From: Haloarcula rubripromontorii
GTDB taxonomy: Archaea > Halobacteriota > Halobacteria > Halobacteriales > Haloarculaceae
DNA length: 64,000 nt
Assembly: GCF_001280425.1 (NCBI RefSeq)
Contig: NZ_LIUF01000005.1
Location: 176,877 to 240,876, forward strand
Reading direction: 5' to 3'
Shown here: positions 43,901 through 51,109 of the stretch, one piece after another
How the letters are laid out: every line of letters begins with the position of its first letter
Position numbering within the stretch: the first letter of the stretch is position 1
Made by a program: the position numbers and the translations under genes
Notes under the pieces: model-generated
The model's input: only the letters and a program-made list of their open reading frames with translations
Database searches by the model: none
What the model was told of the DNA's origin: nothing

Positions 43901-44338
43901 GGTGTCATCGTCGGGCCACAGTGCCCGGATGTCCGTTGCCAGGCGGTCGTAGGCCTCGTTCCACCCCATTTTGCGCCACTCCCCGTCCTCCTGTATCATC
44001 GGGTGCTTGAGACGCTTCTCGGAGTGTTCGGTCTCGTAGATACCGGCCCCTTTCGAGCATAGCGACCCGGCGTTTATCGGGTGTTCGTGCCATGGCTCCA
44101 TGCCGACGAAGGAATTACCCTGCCGCTCGCCGCGGAAGCCACAGCCCACCGAACAGTAGTTGCAGATTGTCTTGGTCAGTTCGGTGTCCGTGTCTGCCCC
44201 GTCCGTTTCCTCGCCGTCCTCCTGAAGTGCCCGACCAGCGCCGCTGACACCGAGGGCGACCCCGCCCGCGAGGGCGCTCGCCTTCATGAACGAGCGCCGG
44301 TCGAGATCCAGTGATACTGGTTCCTGTTGTGTACTCAT
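40937..44338 (-). CDS. fdhA: Molybdopterin catalytic subunit, formate dehydrogenase-like
   Basis: 1133 residues from the ATG at 44338. The Tat signal DRRSFMKASALAGGVALG targets it outside the membrane. An N-terminal [4Fe-4S] site is Cys59, Cys62, Cys66 and Cys94. Cys198-His199 in ARICHS aligns with the Sec/Cys-His of formate dehydrogenases, with Cys replacing selenocysteine. The C-terminal MGD-binding domain starts near ADLQPHMYAEITPNKAEELGV. The family includes nitrate, thiosulfate and arsenate enzymes, but the Cys-His pair and the subunit set favour formate. It heads the four-gene operon. Confidence 0.85.
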   Translation of the reverse strand: MSTQQEPVSLDLDRRSFMKASALAGGVALGVSGAGRALQEDGEETDGADTDTELTKTICNYCSVGCGFRGERQGNSFVGMEPWHEHPINAGSLCSKGAGIYETEHSEKRLKHPMIQEDGEWRKMGWNEAYDRLATDIRALWPDDDTAPAAAVDVDAEHSRESVMLLGSAHHSNEEAYAIRKLAAFMGTNNIDHQARICHSTTVTGLANTWGYGAMTNTVQDYRNFDLNIIIGQNPAEAHPIAMQHILEGQKRGGTILNLDPRFTKTSAHADEFMRFRPGTDVALMMGIIKELRDKHGLAMDPDADDSGQNMLTDRVQGWEDVDAELDEYDKETVEEITWVSAEDIERIADMIDEARPHIQIEWAMGGTQHNNGTQNIRSYAMASLASGSAARSGGGLQVMRGHANVQGATDLAVASHILPGYYGLSAGGWSWWAEIWDRTPETSGSTSFADMYNRFELMPPDKYVRQSPVYEGTEDANSLPPNADHGPNNPAENSMMFQNGLTVARWFESALDQEDRYQETPIYQPDQTKIAFFWGHSANSISEMEQMKEGMENLDLLVVIDVFPSVASVLPDYEDGPPVLLLPASSQYEHYRSLTNTNRSVQWSEPVRSPAHNSKPDLQIMQELAGYLGFGEHFDWGAGSELYNGKSSYEGVVREFNLGTNTIGYRQTPERLQQHLEYDWAFSNEDLKGAEGTPVAGEYWMLPWPCWGEDHPGTPIIWNDDLDPNNGGQDFRTRWGVQAPTPEDWEAMPTDDEYPMQETLDAVGDRYESQEEALDLTRAPYNPDWADDDDTAADGMIHGIPEYPGWKVTPPQSLVDPTQEVQPDELTIPQQYALDNQESVYTAAQALNDPDTGSTVFDEYLETMIGEGVDPEFYEEYDYSQPDAPTGRGRARAVVWSFLDKVPVHREPIEGPDTELLNEWPANGQQRNFYRLDQNNLVEQERATDIIHTQDDGPALDTIMTSGRQVEHQGGGAETRNNIHTADLQPHMYAEITPNKAEELGVDGGDLVVISSTDRGSVLVKARVTDRPNDQEVFLPYHWGGVFKGESLEDKYPDGHVPYAIGDSANAITSRGYDVETQMQETKVSMVAVNPATPEVLDRYNIDVDLDFDFPQDVNDVGTQKDFDVRDNSTVQ

Positions 44339-44571
44339 GGTGAATGGTGCCCACCCATTACCGATGCTGTCCACGTTTGCCACGCAATCTGGTCTGTCAT
44401 TGTCTGTCTAGACGTAATGCAAATTCAATGCCATACATGATAAAATGTGACATAGTTTGCCATGGTAGTTCATGAAATTTTCTGCCCGTGCAAATATTTG
44501 TGGTTGAATTCATGAATAGATGTGTGAACACTCCGCAAGTTCTATTACCGCGACATGATTTTGCATGATTA

Positions 44572-46704
44572 ATGAATACAGGTGCCTTCGTGTGTTCCTG
44601 TGGGGGGTCATGTGACATCGACCTCGAAGCGGTACGGGACGGTGTCGACGATGTCGACGTCGTGGCCAGTTCCGAACTCCTCTGTCAGGACGGGCTGGCC
44701 GGGATGTCACAGGTAATCGAGGAGTACGACCTCGATCAGGTCATCGCCACAACGCCAGAACCGTCGTGTCAGGACCGCATCCGCGGGCTTGCGGACGAAC
44801 ACGGCCTGCACCCCGAAGCGTCGGTGTTCGTCGACCACCGGGAGACCAACGCCTGGGTCCACGACGAGACTGCGGCAACCGACAAGACGGCTCGCCTCAT
44901 CAACGCGACACGGGCGGGGCTTCGGGAGGAAGCGCCGTCGCGGACGGTGTCGAAAGACGCCGGGAACCGTGTTGCCGTCGTCGGCGACCCGGGGGCCGCC
45001 CGCTCGCTGACCGACGACGCAGACGTGACGTTCATCGCGGACGGACGAGACTTCGCCGACGCGGAAGGGCTGAGCAATGTGACGATGGAGCGCGGCCGCG
45101 TCGTCGACGTCGAGGGGTCCTACGGCGAGTACGAACTCACGCTGGAAGCCCGCGTCACCGACGACTGCATCGACTGCATGGACTGCGTGCGCGAGGGGCC
45201 GGACGGGATGGTGACGGAGTTCCCCGTCGACATCCACCCCGACGCGCCCGATGGCGACTGGACGGACACCTGCCCGACCGATGCCATCGATCTGTCGGGA
45301 GTGACACGCACTATCGAGGTCGACCAGGTGGTTTACCCCGGCGGCCGCGACGACGCCCGCGGCGGTCGGCTGGGCTTTTACACCGGGCCGGTCGACGCCG
45401 GCACTATCGCCGCCGTCGAATCGCAACTGGGCGGTATCGAGAAGCCGCAGTTCCTCGACCTGGAGATGGACGTCTGTGCGGCCGGCGCGTCCAGTCAAGA
45501 GGGGTGTACGGCCTGCGTGGACGCCTGCCCCCACGGCGCGGTCGACCGCCCGACCATCGATTCCGTCGAGTTCGACGAGGTGGCCTGCGAGAACTGCGGG
45601 GCCTGTACGAGTTCCTGTCCGACGGGCGCGACACAGCTCCGCGAGCCCTCGAACCGGCGACTCGCACGCGAAGTCGAAGCACTGCTGGAAGACGACGCCG
45701 ACGGGGGGTTGCTCTCCCGCGGCGACGAGGGCATCGCTACGCAGGTCATCGCGTTCGTCTGTTCGGAGTACGCGATGGAACGGCTTCGGGCGCACGGTCG
45801 CAAAGCCGTCCAGTCGGGCGACCTCGACTACCCGCCCATCCTCCCGGTCCGGGTCAACTGCACGGACACGGTCGGGGAGGCACACGTCATGCACGCGCTG
45901 GCGGCCGGCGCGGACGGCGTCGCCATCGTCGGCTGTGGCGGCTCCTGCCTCCACTCCGGTCCCGACCCCAAGCAGGAGCTGGTCGACCGGCTCAATCAGG
46001 CGACGACCGACCTCGGACTGGGTGACCGCGTGGGCTTTTTCGCGCCGGAGGCCGGCAACCCCGAGGCGTTCGCCGAGTCGCTCTCGGGCTTCGTCGAGTT
46101 CGGGCTCGACGAGACGCCGGTACCGGCCGGCGACTACGAGGCGACGGGCCGCAGCGATGTCGACCGCGATGAGCCCCGTCCCAACCCCGACTTCGACAGC
46201 CACGGCTGGACCCTAGAGAGCGTCCGCGCCATCCTCGACCACGTCGAACCCGAGCGGGAGGTGATTCGCGGGCTGAAGGACTTCGGCGTCATGGAGGTCA
46301 ACGACGCGTGTACGCTGACGCCGACCTGTACGAACCTCTGCCCGACCGACGCCATCCAGCGGACCGGCGAGGGCGAACTGGCGTTCAACCACGCGGACTG
46401 TGTGAACTGCGGCCTCTGTGAGGAAGGCTGTCCGGAGACGGCGATTACGATGCACGACGGGCTGGACCTTTCTCTGCTCCCCGAGAACCGCGACGGCGAG
46501 GCCTGGACGACGGTCCACGAGGGCGACATGCTCGAATGCGTCCGCTGTGGCAAAGCCTTCACCAGCGTCGCCTCCGCGGACAAAATCGAAGAGGAGGTCG
46601 GCGATCAGGTGGAGGGGCTGGCTCCCGATGCCGACCACAGCGTCTTCGAGTACTGTAGCGACTGTCGGAGCCGTCTGCTGTTCGACCAGGGGGAGAAGCG
46701 ATGA
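44572..46704 (+). CDS. HdrA N-domain/ferredoxin/MvhD-type fusion protein
   Basis: 710 residues. N-terminus FVCSCGGSCDIDLEAV and LLCQDGLAGM are the HdrA start. The usual FAD domain is reduced to a short RVAVVGDPGAARSL region without a proper GxGxxG fold. Then come cysteine clusters (DDCIDCMDC, EGCTACVDACPHGA, CENCGACTSSCPTGA), a MvhD-like domain (VIAFVCSEYAMERL, VRVNCTDTVGEAHVMHAL, IVGCGGSCLHSG), two more C-terminal ferredoxin motifs (CTLTPTCTNLCPT, CVNCGLCEEGCPET) and a zinc-ribbon tail. It is probably an Fe-S electron relay for the formate dehydrogenase encoded divergently. It overlaps the TorD gene by ATGA. Confidence 0.8.
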   Translation: MNTGAFVCSCGGSCDIDLEAVRDGVDDVDVVASSELLCQDGLAGMSQVIEEYDLDQVIATTPEPSCQDRIRGLADEHGLHPEASVFVDHRETNAWVHDETAATDKTARLINATRAGLREEAPSRTVSKDAGNRVAVVGDPGAARSLTDDADVTFIADGRDFADAEGLSNVTMERGRVVDVEGSYGEYELTLEARVTDDCIDCMDCVREGPDGMVTEFPVDIHPDAPDGDWTDTCPTDAIDLSGVTRTIEVDQVVYPGGRDDARGGRLGFYTGPVDAGTIAAVESQLGGIEKPQFLDLEMDVCAAGASSQEGCTACVDACPHGAVDRPTIDSVEFDEVACENCGACTSSCPTGATQLREPSNRRLAREVEALLEDDADGGLLSRGDEGIATQVIAFVCSEYAMERLRAHGRKAVQSGDLDYPPILPVRVNCTDTVGEAHVMHALAAGADGVAIVGCGGSCLHSGPDPKQELVDRLNQATTDLGLGDRVGFFAPEAGNPEAFAESLSGFVEFGLDETPVPAGDYEATGRSDVDRDEPRPNPDFDSHGWTLESVRAILDHVEPEREVIRGLKDFGVMEVNDACTLTPTCTNLCPTDAIQRTGEGELAFNHADCVNCGLCEEGCPETAITMHDGLDLSLLPENRDGEAWTTVHEGDMLECVRCGKAFTSVASADKIEEEVGDQVEGLAPDADHSVFEYCSDCRSRLLFDQGEKR

Positions 46705-47327
46705 ACGACGCGGCCGTCTACGAGGCCCGCCTCGAACTGGTCGATTTCGTCATCGACGTGTTCTGGGACGTGCCCGAGGAGGCGTTCGTCGAGCGGCTGT
46801 TGAGTGGCGACGTGGAGTTTCCGGGGGACTCTATCAACGACCAGTTAGACGAGGGCTTCGAGATGCTGCAGGCGTGGATCGACGAGAACGCGGACCGGCC
46901 GGTTTCGGCGGTGCAGGCGGACCTCGAACGGGAGTACACGGACCTGCTCGTCGGCCCACGGCCGCCGGTGTTGCCACACGAGACGAACTACCGTGAGGAC
47001 ACGGAGTTCATCGGCGAGGGGCTGGCCGAGGTCGATGCCAGCTACGCCGCGGCGGGGTGGGCACCGCCAGAGGACTACCCCGAGGAAGACGACTTCATCG
47101 CCGTCGAGCTGGCGTTCCTGCGGTACCTCATTGAGCGCCAGCGCGAGGGCGATGAGGAGACCGTCGGCTACGAGCGGGTGTTCATCGAGCAACACCTCAG
47201 CGAGTGGGTCGTCGACTTCGCCGACGAGATGCGCGAGGAGGCCGACGAGGGACTGTTCCTCGCGGCGGCGTTGATCTGTGAGGGACTGGTCCGCTTCGAG
47301 GACGAAATCGTGGCTCAGATCGGGTAG
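46701..47327 (+). CDS. TorD/DmsD family molybdoenzyme chaperone
   Basis: 208 residues, all helical and very acidic. The YTDLLVGPRPPVLPHETNY block and EDDFIAVELAFLRYLIERQ helix match the TorD/NarJ-like family, which binds the Tat signal and apoenzyme and keeps it ready for cofactor loading. The four-base overlap with the Fe-S fusion and the adjacent operon of the catalytic subunit indicate it serves the formate dehydrogenase. Confidence 0.88.
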   Translation: MNDAAVYEARLELVDFVIDVFWDVPEEAFVERLLSGDVEFPGDSINDQLDEGFEMLQAWIDENADRPVSAVQADLEREYTDLLVGPRPPVLPHETNYREDTEFIGEGLAEVDASYAAAGWAPPEDYPEEDDFIAVELAFLRYLIERQREGDEETVGYERVFIEQHLSEWVVDFADEMREEADEGLFLAAALICEGLVRFEDEIVAQIG

Positions 47328-47335
47328 CAGGACAG

Positions 47336-47569
47336 CTACCGGATTCGGAAGACGAGTCCCATGCAGGCGACAAGTCCGACGACCAGCAGAACCTTCACCG
47401 CGGGCAACAGGAACGCCATCGTCTGTTCCATGAAAAAGAGCGAGCGCCAGGAGTTGACCGACCGTGCGATGACCGCGACGGCTCCCGCGCCCGCGACCAA
47501 CACGCAGAGGAGCGTGACGGAGGCCGCCGCGACCACCCCGAAAGGGTTCGCGCGCAGTCGCTCACGCAT
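47336..47569 (-). CDS. Small two-helix membrane protein (cassette gene 3)
   Basis: 77 residues from the ATG at 47569: a charged MRERLRANP head, helix VVAAASVTLLCVLVAGAGAVAVI, loop ARSVNSWRSLFFMEQTMAF and helix LLPAVKVLLVVGLVACMGLVF. It overlaps the 91-residue gene by 8 bases and is the last of three minus-strand membrane genes. Function unknown. Confidence 0.6.
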   Translation of the reverse strand: MRERLRANPFGVVAAASVTLLCVLVAGAGAVAVIARSVNSWRSLFFMEQTMAFLLPAVKVLLVVGLVACMGLVFRIR

Positions 47570-47837
47570 CAGGAACCACCCGCCGACCGACAACGAGGAC
47601 CACGAACAATGGGATGAGGACGACCAGCAGACGGCTGACGAACAGACCGATATAGCTGATCGTCGATTTGAGGTGAATCTGCCAGTGCCAGCTCCCCTTG
47701 AGTTCGGCGATGAGGCCGATTGTGCCGACAACAAGCAGTGACAGCGCCAGCAGCGTAGCGAGGGTGTAAACCAGAATTCGGAGATATCCGAGGAGTGAAA
47801 CGGCGGTCAGTCGGGAATTCGATTGCTCGGTGGCCAT
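47562..47837 (-). CDS. Small two-helix membrane protein (cassette gene 2)
   Basis: 91 residues from the ATG at 47837. Helix 1 is ILVYTLATLLALSLLVVGTIGLI and helix 2 IGLFVSRLLVVLIPLFVVLVVG; between them lies a hydrophilic WHWQIHLKST segment with His and Trp that could lie at the membrane surface. The ATG overlaps the stop of the 49-residue gene (ATGA). I do not recognise the family. Confidence 0.6.
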   Translation of the reverse strand: MATEQSNSRLTAVSLLGYLRILVYTLATLLALSLLVVGTIGLIAELKGSWHWQIHLKSTISYIGLFVSRLLVVLIPLFVVLVVGRRVVPDA

Positions 47838-47986
47838 CAGGTCCCCTCTCCGGCCCAGTGCTGTTGATAGATATCGTACGTGATGACAGCGAGGACGACC
47901 AGCCCGACACCGAGGACTGCCGCACCCATATCGGGTGGAAAGGGAAGACTGAGCCCCGGTTCCGAGTGTATGGGGATAGTTAACAT
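47837..47986 (-). CDS. Single-pass membrane micro-protein (cassette gene 1)
   Basis: 49 residues. A 20-residue hydrophilic start (MLTIPIHSEPGLSLPFPPD) precedes one membrane helix (MGAAVLGVGLVVLAVITYDIY) and a short polar end. Such single-helix peptides are typical of small subunits in membrane redox complexes. Its stop overlaps the next gene's start. It diverges from the DyP-fold-like lipoprotein gene, 95 bases away. Confidence 0.55.
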   Translation of the reverse strand: MLTIPIHSEPGLSLPFPPDMGAAVLGVGLVVLAVITYDIYQQHWAGEGT

Positions 47987-48081
47987 GAAATGTGGTACGG
48001 ACTGGCAAGTAAAAAACCGTTGCGACCTGTTCTCTTGAGACAAAGTTTTTCTCCACGTAGCCCTCCCTGTGATAGTATACC

Positions 48082-49299
48082 ATGACTTCGCGCCGCGGAC
48101 TGCTGCTTCGCCTCTCCGCACTCACCGGAGCGGCCGGTCTCAGCGGCTGTTCGTCCCTGCTGGCCAGACAAGCGGAGTCGCCGACGGGGGACCTCGACCC
48201 GCACCCGCGAGCCGACGAACTCCCGATACGGCAACACGCCTGGAACGAGCGCCTTCGGAGCGATGCCGCCGGTAACGACCTGCTGCCACATCACTTCCGG
48301 CTGTTCATGCTCGACCTCAACGGGCCACCGTCGGATTCAGACGCAGAAACTGTCGAGCTAGCGATGCGGACACTGGAAGACGCGTATGAGTTCAACAGTG
48401 CCGGGCTCCTGCATATGCTCGGCTGGGGGACGAGCTACTTCGACACCTACGGGTCGCTCGATTCGTCCCCGATACGCAGCCCGCGAGTCCTCTCCCGGAC
48501 GGACGACCCCGACCTGCAGTCTTTCGACGCGATGCTCGTCCTTGCGAGCGACGTTCCCTCGCACCTCGCGGCCACAGAATCAGCGATGTTCGACACGCGG
48601 CCGACGCTGGCCGACGCGGAGATTCAGGGCCGCCTCGGCGACGTGTTCTCCGTCGCCGACCGCCGCGGCGGCTTCATCGGCGAGGGACTCCCGGCAGCCC
48701 ACGCCGACGCGGAAGGCGTCCCCGCCGACATCCCCGAGGAGTCCTATATGTTCTCTGGCTTTTTTGCCGGTCGGTCCGGTACCCAGGCCAGCGAGGACCG
48801 CGTCACAATCGACGACGGCCCCTACGCCGGCGGAACAACGATACACCTCTCACGAATCAACGAGGCTTTCGACACGTGGTGGGAACTCGCCCAGTCCGAC
48901 CGCGTCAAGCGACTGTTCTCGGCGGAGTTCGCTCCGGCGGACATCGACAGGGGCGACCTTCCCTTCGCCGACATGGTCCGCGAGCACGCGAGCAGCGAGG
49001 GGGAAGTCGGTCATTTCGAGAAGGTGGCCCGCGCCCGCAAGGACGGGGAGCCGATTCTTCTCCGGCGGGACTTCAACACGATTGACGGCGGTCAGGCCGG
49101 CCTGCACTTCCTCTCGCTACAGGAGCACCCGCGTGACTTCGAAGAAGTCCGGGACGCGATGAACGGCTGGTGGCTCCGGGAGGAACACGAGGAGCTCCGG
49201 GACCGCCAGAACAACGGCCTGCTGGAGTTCATCGAAGTCGTGTCACGCTCGAACTTCTACGTCCCGCCCCGCGATAAACGGGCCTTTCCGAAGCCATAG
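48082..49299 (+). CDS. DyP-peroxidase-fold-like Tat lipoprotein
   Basis: 405 residues. Signal: TSRRGLLLRLSALTGAAGLSGC, a twin-arginine and lipobox pair. The fold resembles dye-decolorising peroxidases: FMLDLNGPP and FDAMLVLASDV strands in the N-half, FAGRSGTQ in the middle, and GGQAGLHFLSLQEHPRDF near the C-terminus. The catalytic GxxDG motif of true DyPs is not clearly present (a GGFIGEG stretch sits nearby), and the heme His is uncertain. It may be a degenerate or reductase-like family. Neighbouring genes encode small membrane proteins. Confidence 0.65.
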   Translation: MTSRRGLLLRLSALTGAAGLSGCSSLLARQAESPTGDLDPHPRADELPIRQHAWNERLRSDAAGNDLLPHHFRLFMLDLNGPPSDSDAETVELAMRTLEDAYEFNSAGLLHMLGWGTSYFDTYGSLDSSPIRSPRVLSRTDDPDLQSFDAMLVLASDVPSHLAATESAMFDTRPTLADAEIQGRLGDVFSVADRRGGFIGEGLPAAHADAEGVPADIPEESYMFSGFFAGRSGTQASEDRVTIDDGPYAGGTTIHLSRINEAFDTWWELAQSDRVKRLFSAEFAPADIDRGDLPFADMVREHASSEGEVGHFEKVARARKDGEPILLRRDFNTIDGGQAGLHFLSLQEHPRDFEEVRDAMNGWWLREEHEELRDRQNNGLLEFIEVVSRSNFYVPPRDKRAFPKP

Positions 49300-49354
49300 C
49301 TCCCGCTCGCGTGTCGGCCCGGATACAAAAAGCGGCGCACGACCTGACAGCAGT

Positions 49355-49489
49355 TCACTCCTTCTCGTCGCCGGATGTCGTGTCGTTCTGGTTCACGTCA
49401 CCCGGCCAGACGCCGTGGTCCCAGACCTCGAAACCGTTGAACGTCTCTGTCGCACCTTTGGGTTTCCACTCGCTTTGTTCGTGTGCCAT
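49355..49489 (-). CDS. 44-residue haloarchaeal micro-protein
   Basis: Reads MAHEQSEWKPKGATETFNGF, then EVWDHGVWPGDVNQNDTTSG and an acidic end DEKE. Codon use is GC-rich at third positions, and the tryptophan/glycine pattern E-W-K-P-K-G ... F-E-V-W-D-H-G-V-W-P-G is not random, supporting a real gene. It may be a conserved small partner of the surrounding redox genes; unknown. Convergent with the DyP-like gene. Confidence 0.55.
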   Translation of the reverse strand: MAHEQSEWKPKGATETFNGFEVWDHGVWPGDVNQNDTTSGDEKE

Positions 49490-49533
49490 TATGTATCAGC
49501 TGTCACGGTGACCGGGCTTAAGTTTTGGTGCCG

Positions 49534-49878
49534 TCACTCAGACGGCGTCCCCGGCGGTTTCTGCTCGTCCGTCACTTCGTCGAGGAATGCGTTGGCGTAG
49601 AGGTCGACGTGCATCTTCAGCACGGTACTCTCGTCGACCCCGCTCTCTTCGGCCTGCCGACGGAGCAACGCGGCCAGTTCCTCGGTCGGTTCGTACCGTA
49701 TCTTGCGGCCGTCGACCTCGAATACCACGTCGTGGGACTGTGAAACGAGGTGCTCGATCTCTAGCAGCGCCTGCTCGACTTTGGTCTCCGTCGCCTCGTC
49801 GATGTCCTCTAGCCGCCGGTCGGCCCACTCCTGGGCGGCCTCGTACAGGCGGTCACTCACCTCGAAGACGAGCGTCAA
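49534..49878 (-). CDS. Haloarchaeal protein of unknown function with TTG start
   Basis: 114 residues. TTG at 49878 was chosen because it overlaps the preceding stop in TTGA, the coupling seen in the rest of this operon. A beta strand (MTLVFEVSDRLYEAA), a helix (WADRRLEDIDEATETKVEQALLEIEHL), a VVFEVDGRKIRYEPTEELAALLRRQ segment and a helix close the protein. It could be a small regulator or antitoxin-like protein, but no family is recognised. Confidence 0.6.
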   Translation of the reverse strand: MTLVFEVSDRLYEAAQEWADRRLEDIDEATETKVEQALLEIEHLVSQSHDVVFEVDGRKIRYEPTEELAALLRRQAEESGVDESTVLKMHVDLYANAFLDEVTDEQKPPGTPSE

Positions 49879-50018
49879 AACGACACCCCCTCGCCCTCGA
49901 ACTCGGGCGTCCACAGCGTCGTCTCCTCACACACCGGACAGTCCTGCCTGCGCGGTTGCCCTTCGAACGCCGAGAGGTCTATCATCTGGCCGCACTCTTC
50001 GCAGCTGTAGTACGTCAT
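49875..50018 (-). CDS. 47-residue zinc-ribbon protein
   Basis: MTYYSCEECGQMIDLSAFEG, then QPRRQDCPVCEETTLWTPEF. Two CxxC knuckles (CEEC, CPVC) form a rubredoxin-like zinc ribbon. It starts within the upstream membrane gene stop (ATGA) and its stop overlaps the TTG of the following gene. Probably an accessory/adaptor protein. Many haloarchaeal genomes hold such micro zinc fingers without known roles. Confidence 0.7.
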   Translation of the reverse strand: MTYYSCEECGQMIDLSAFEGQPRRQDCPVCEETTLWTPEFEGEGVSF

Positions 50019-50281
50019 TCTTCTGACGGGGGCCATGACTGTGGGGCCGGATCCGACTCGGTAATCTCGGAGTACAGAACGACGAGCGCACCGAGTACGA
50101 TGACCAACACGAGCACCCCGGCGATCCCGCCCAGTGCGTTCTGACCGACGAATGACGTTGTCCCGGTTGCGAGGTCGATAGTCGACGCGACATCGAACAG
50201 TGTCAGTAAGAGCCAGACGAAGGCCCCCAGTACCACAAACGTGAGTATCTTCGACTGCTGGATCGCGGTTCGAAGTGTCAT
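50015..50281 (-). CDS. Two-helix membrane protein
   Basis: 88 residues. Helix 1 FVVLGAFVWLLLTLFDVAST and helix 2 LGGIAGVLVLVIVLGALVVLY are separated by a polar loop (IDLATGTTSFVGQN). It is the first gene of a three-gene operon with overlapping ends. A TTTATAAA element lies just upstream (about 50310 in the minus direction). Function unknown. Confidence 0.6.
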   Translation of the reverse strand: MTLRTAIQQSKILTFVVLGAFVWLLLTLFDVASTIDLATGTTSFVGQNALGGIAGVLVLVIVLGALVVLYSEITESDPAPQSWPPSEE

Positions 50282-50329
50282 TGTCGTTCGTGTATGATAA
50301 TGACCAGCAAGCTTTATAAAAATACGGCG

Positions 50330-51109
50330 TCACCCGTCGACGAGGTCCCAGTCCGCTTTCTCGGCGGCGTCGGCGAGCGGGACGAACTCCCAGCCGGTTC
50401 GCTCGGCAACAGGCTCGTCGTCCGGGCGGCCCACAAGAACCATCCGCTCGGCGTAGAACATCGAGTGCTCGTCGATGTCGGCAAGCCGCTCGGCCGGTTC
50501 CTGTCCCGCGCCGCTGAAGAAATCGGCGTCGATGCCGTGGTCACGCTGGAACTTGTTGATGACGAAGGCGTCGACATCGCCGACGATACCGACCCAGTCG
50601 GCCCACGCCCGCGCCTCACGGAAGACCACTTGCGGGTCAGCGAACTGCCGGGCCGCGTCGTATGTCACGGCCATCGTCATGTCGTCGATGCCGCCGCCGT
50701 GGGGGCCGCTTGCCTCGCCCGACTCCTCGCCGGCGGCCGGGTCCCCGGCGACGTTCGAGGCCGGATCAGTGTCAGTCGCGGCTGCGCCGCCCGCGCCGCC
50801 GCTGTCCGTCGGAATACCGACCGGCTTGTCCTTGTTCTCCCGCGGGACGTGGGGGACCGGCTGCCCTCCGGGGGCTGCGCTGGCGGTGTCGCCGTCGTTC
50901 CTCTCGCCACCAGTGTCCGCATCAGTACTCGGACGTGCGGCCACGTCGGGACTCCCAGCCTCGGTGTCCTCGTCGGGCCGTCCCGATGGAGGTCCGCGGT
51001 CAGGTGCGTCTTCGGGGTCGCCCTCGTCGCTCCAGAACCAGTCACCCCGGTTTGGCGTCTCTTCGTCGGCCTGTACATCGAGTTCGTCGAGGTCGATTTC
51101 GTCTGTCAT
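50330..51109 (-). CDS. DUF7124-like protein with acidic low-complexity linker
   Basis: 259 residues. The first 125 residues are a highly acidic Gly/Asp/Pro/Thr linker, ending in a compact C-terminal domain from about 130 (MTMAVTYDAARQFADPQVVFREARAWADWVGIVGDVDAFVINKFQRDHGIDADFFSG). I recall this domain as haloarchaeal DUF7124. It begins inside the stop of the aldehyde oxidoreductase gene (ATGA), so the two are made together. It may be a regulatory or structural partner of that enzyme. Confidence 0.65.
   Translation of the reverse strand: MTDEIDLDELDVQADEETPNRGDWFWSDEGDPEDAPDRGPPSGRPDEDTEAGSPDVAARPSTDADTGGERNDGDTASAAPGGQPVPHVPRENKDKPVGIPTDSGGAGGAAATDTDPASNVAGDPAAGEESGEASGPHGGGIDDMTMAVTYDAARQFADPQVVFREARAWADWVGIVGDVDAFVINKFQRDHGIDADFFSGAGQEPAERLADIDEHSMFYAERMVLVGRPDDEPVAERTGWEFVPLADAAEKADWDLVDG

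Noticed and set aside
40937..44338. Nitrate reductase NarG
   Set aside because: The catalytic Cys-His pair and subunit set fit formate dehydrogenase; NarG would have an Asp ligand and a NarH/NarI-type operon.
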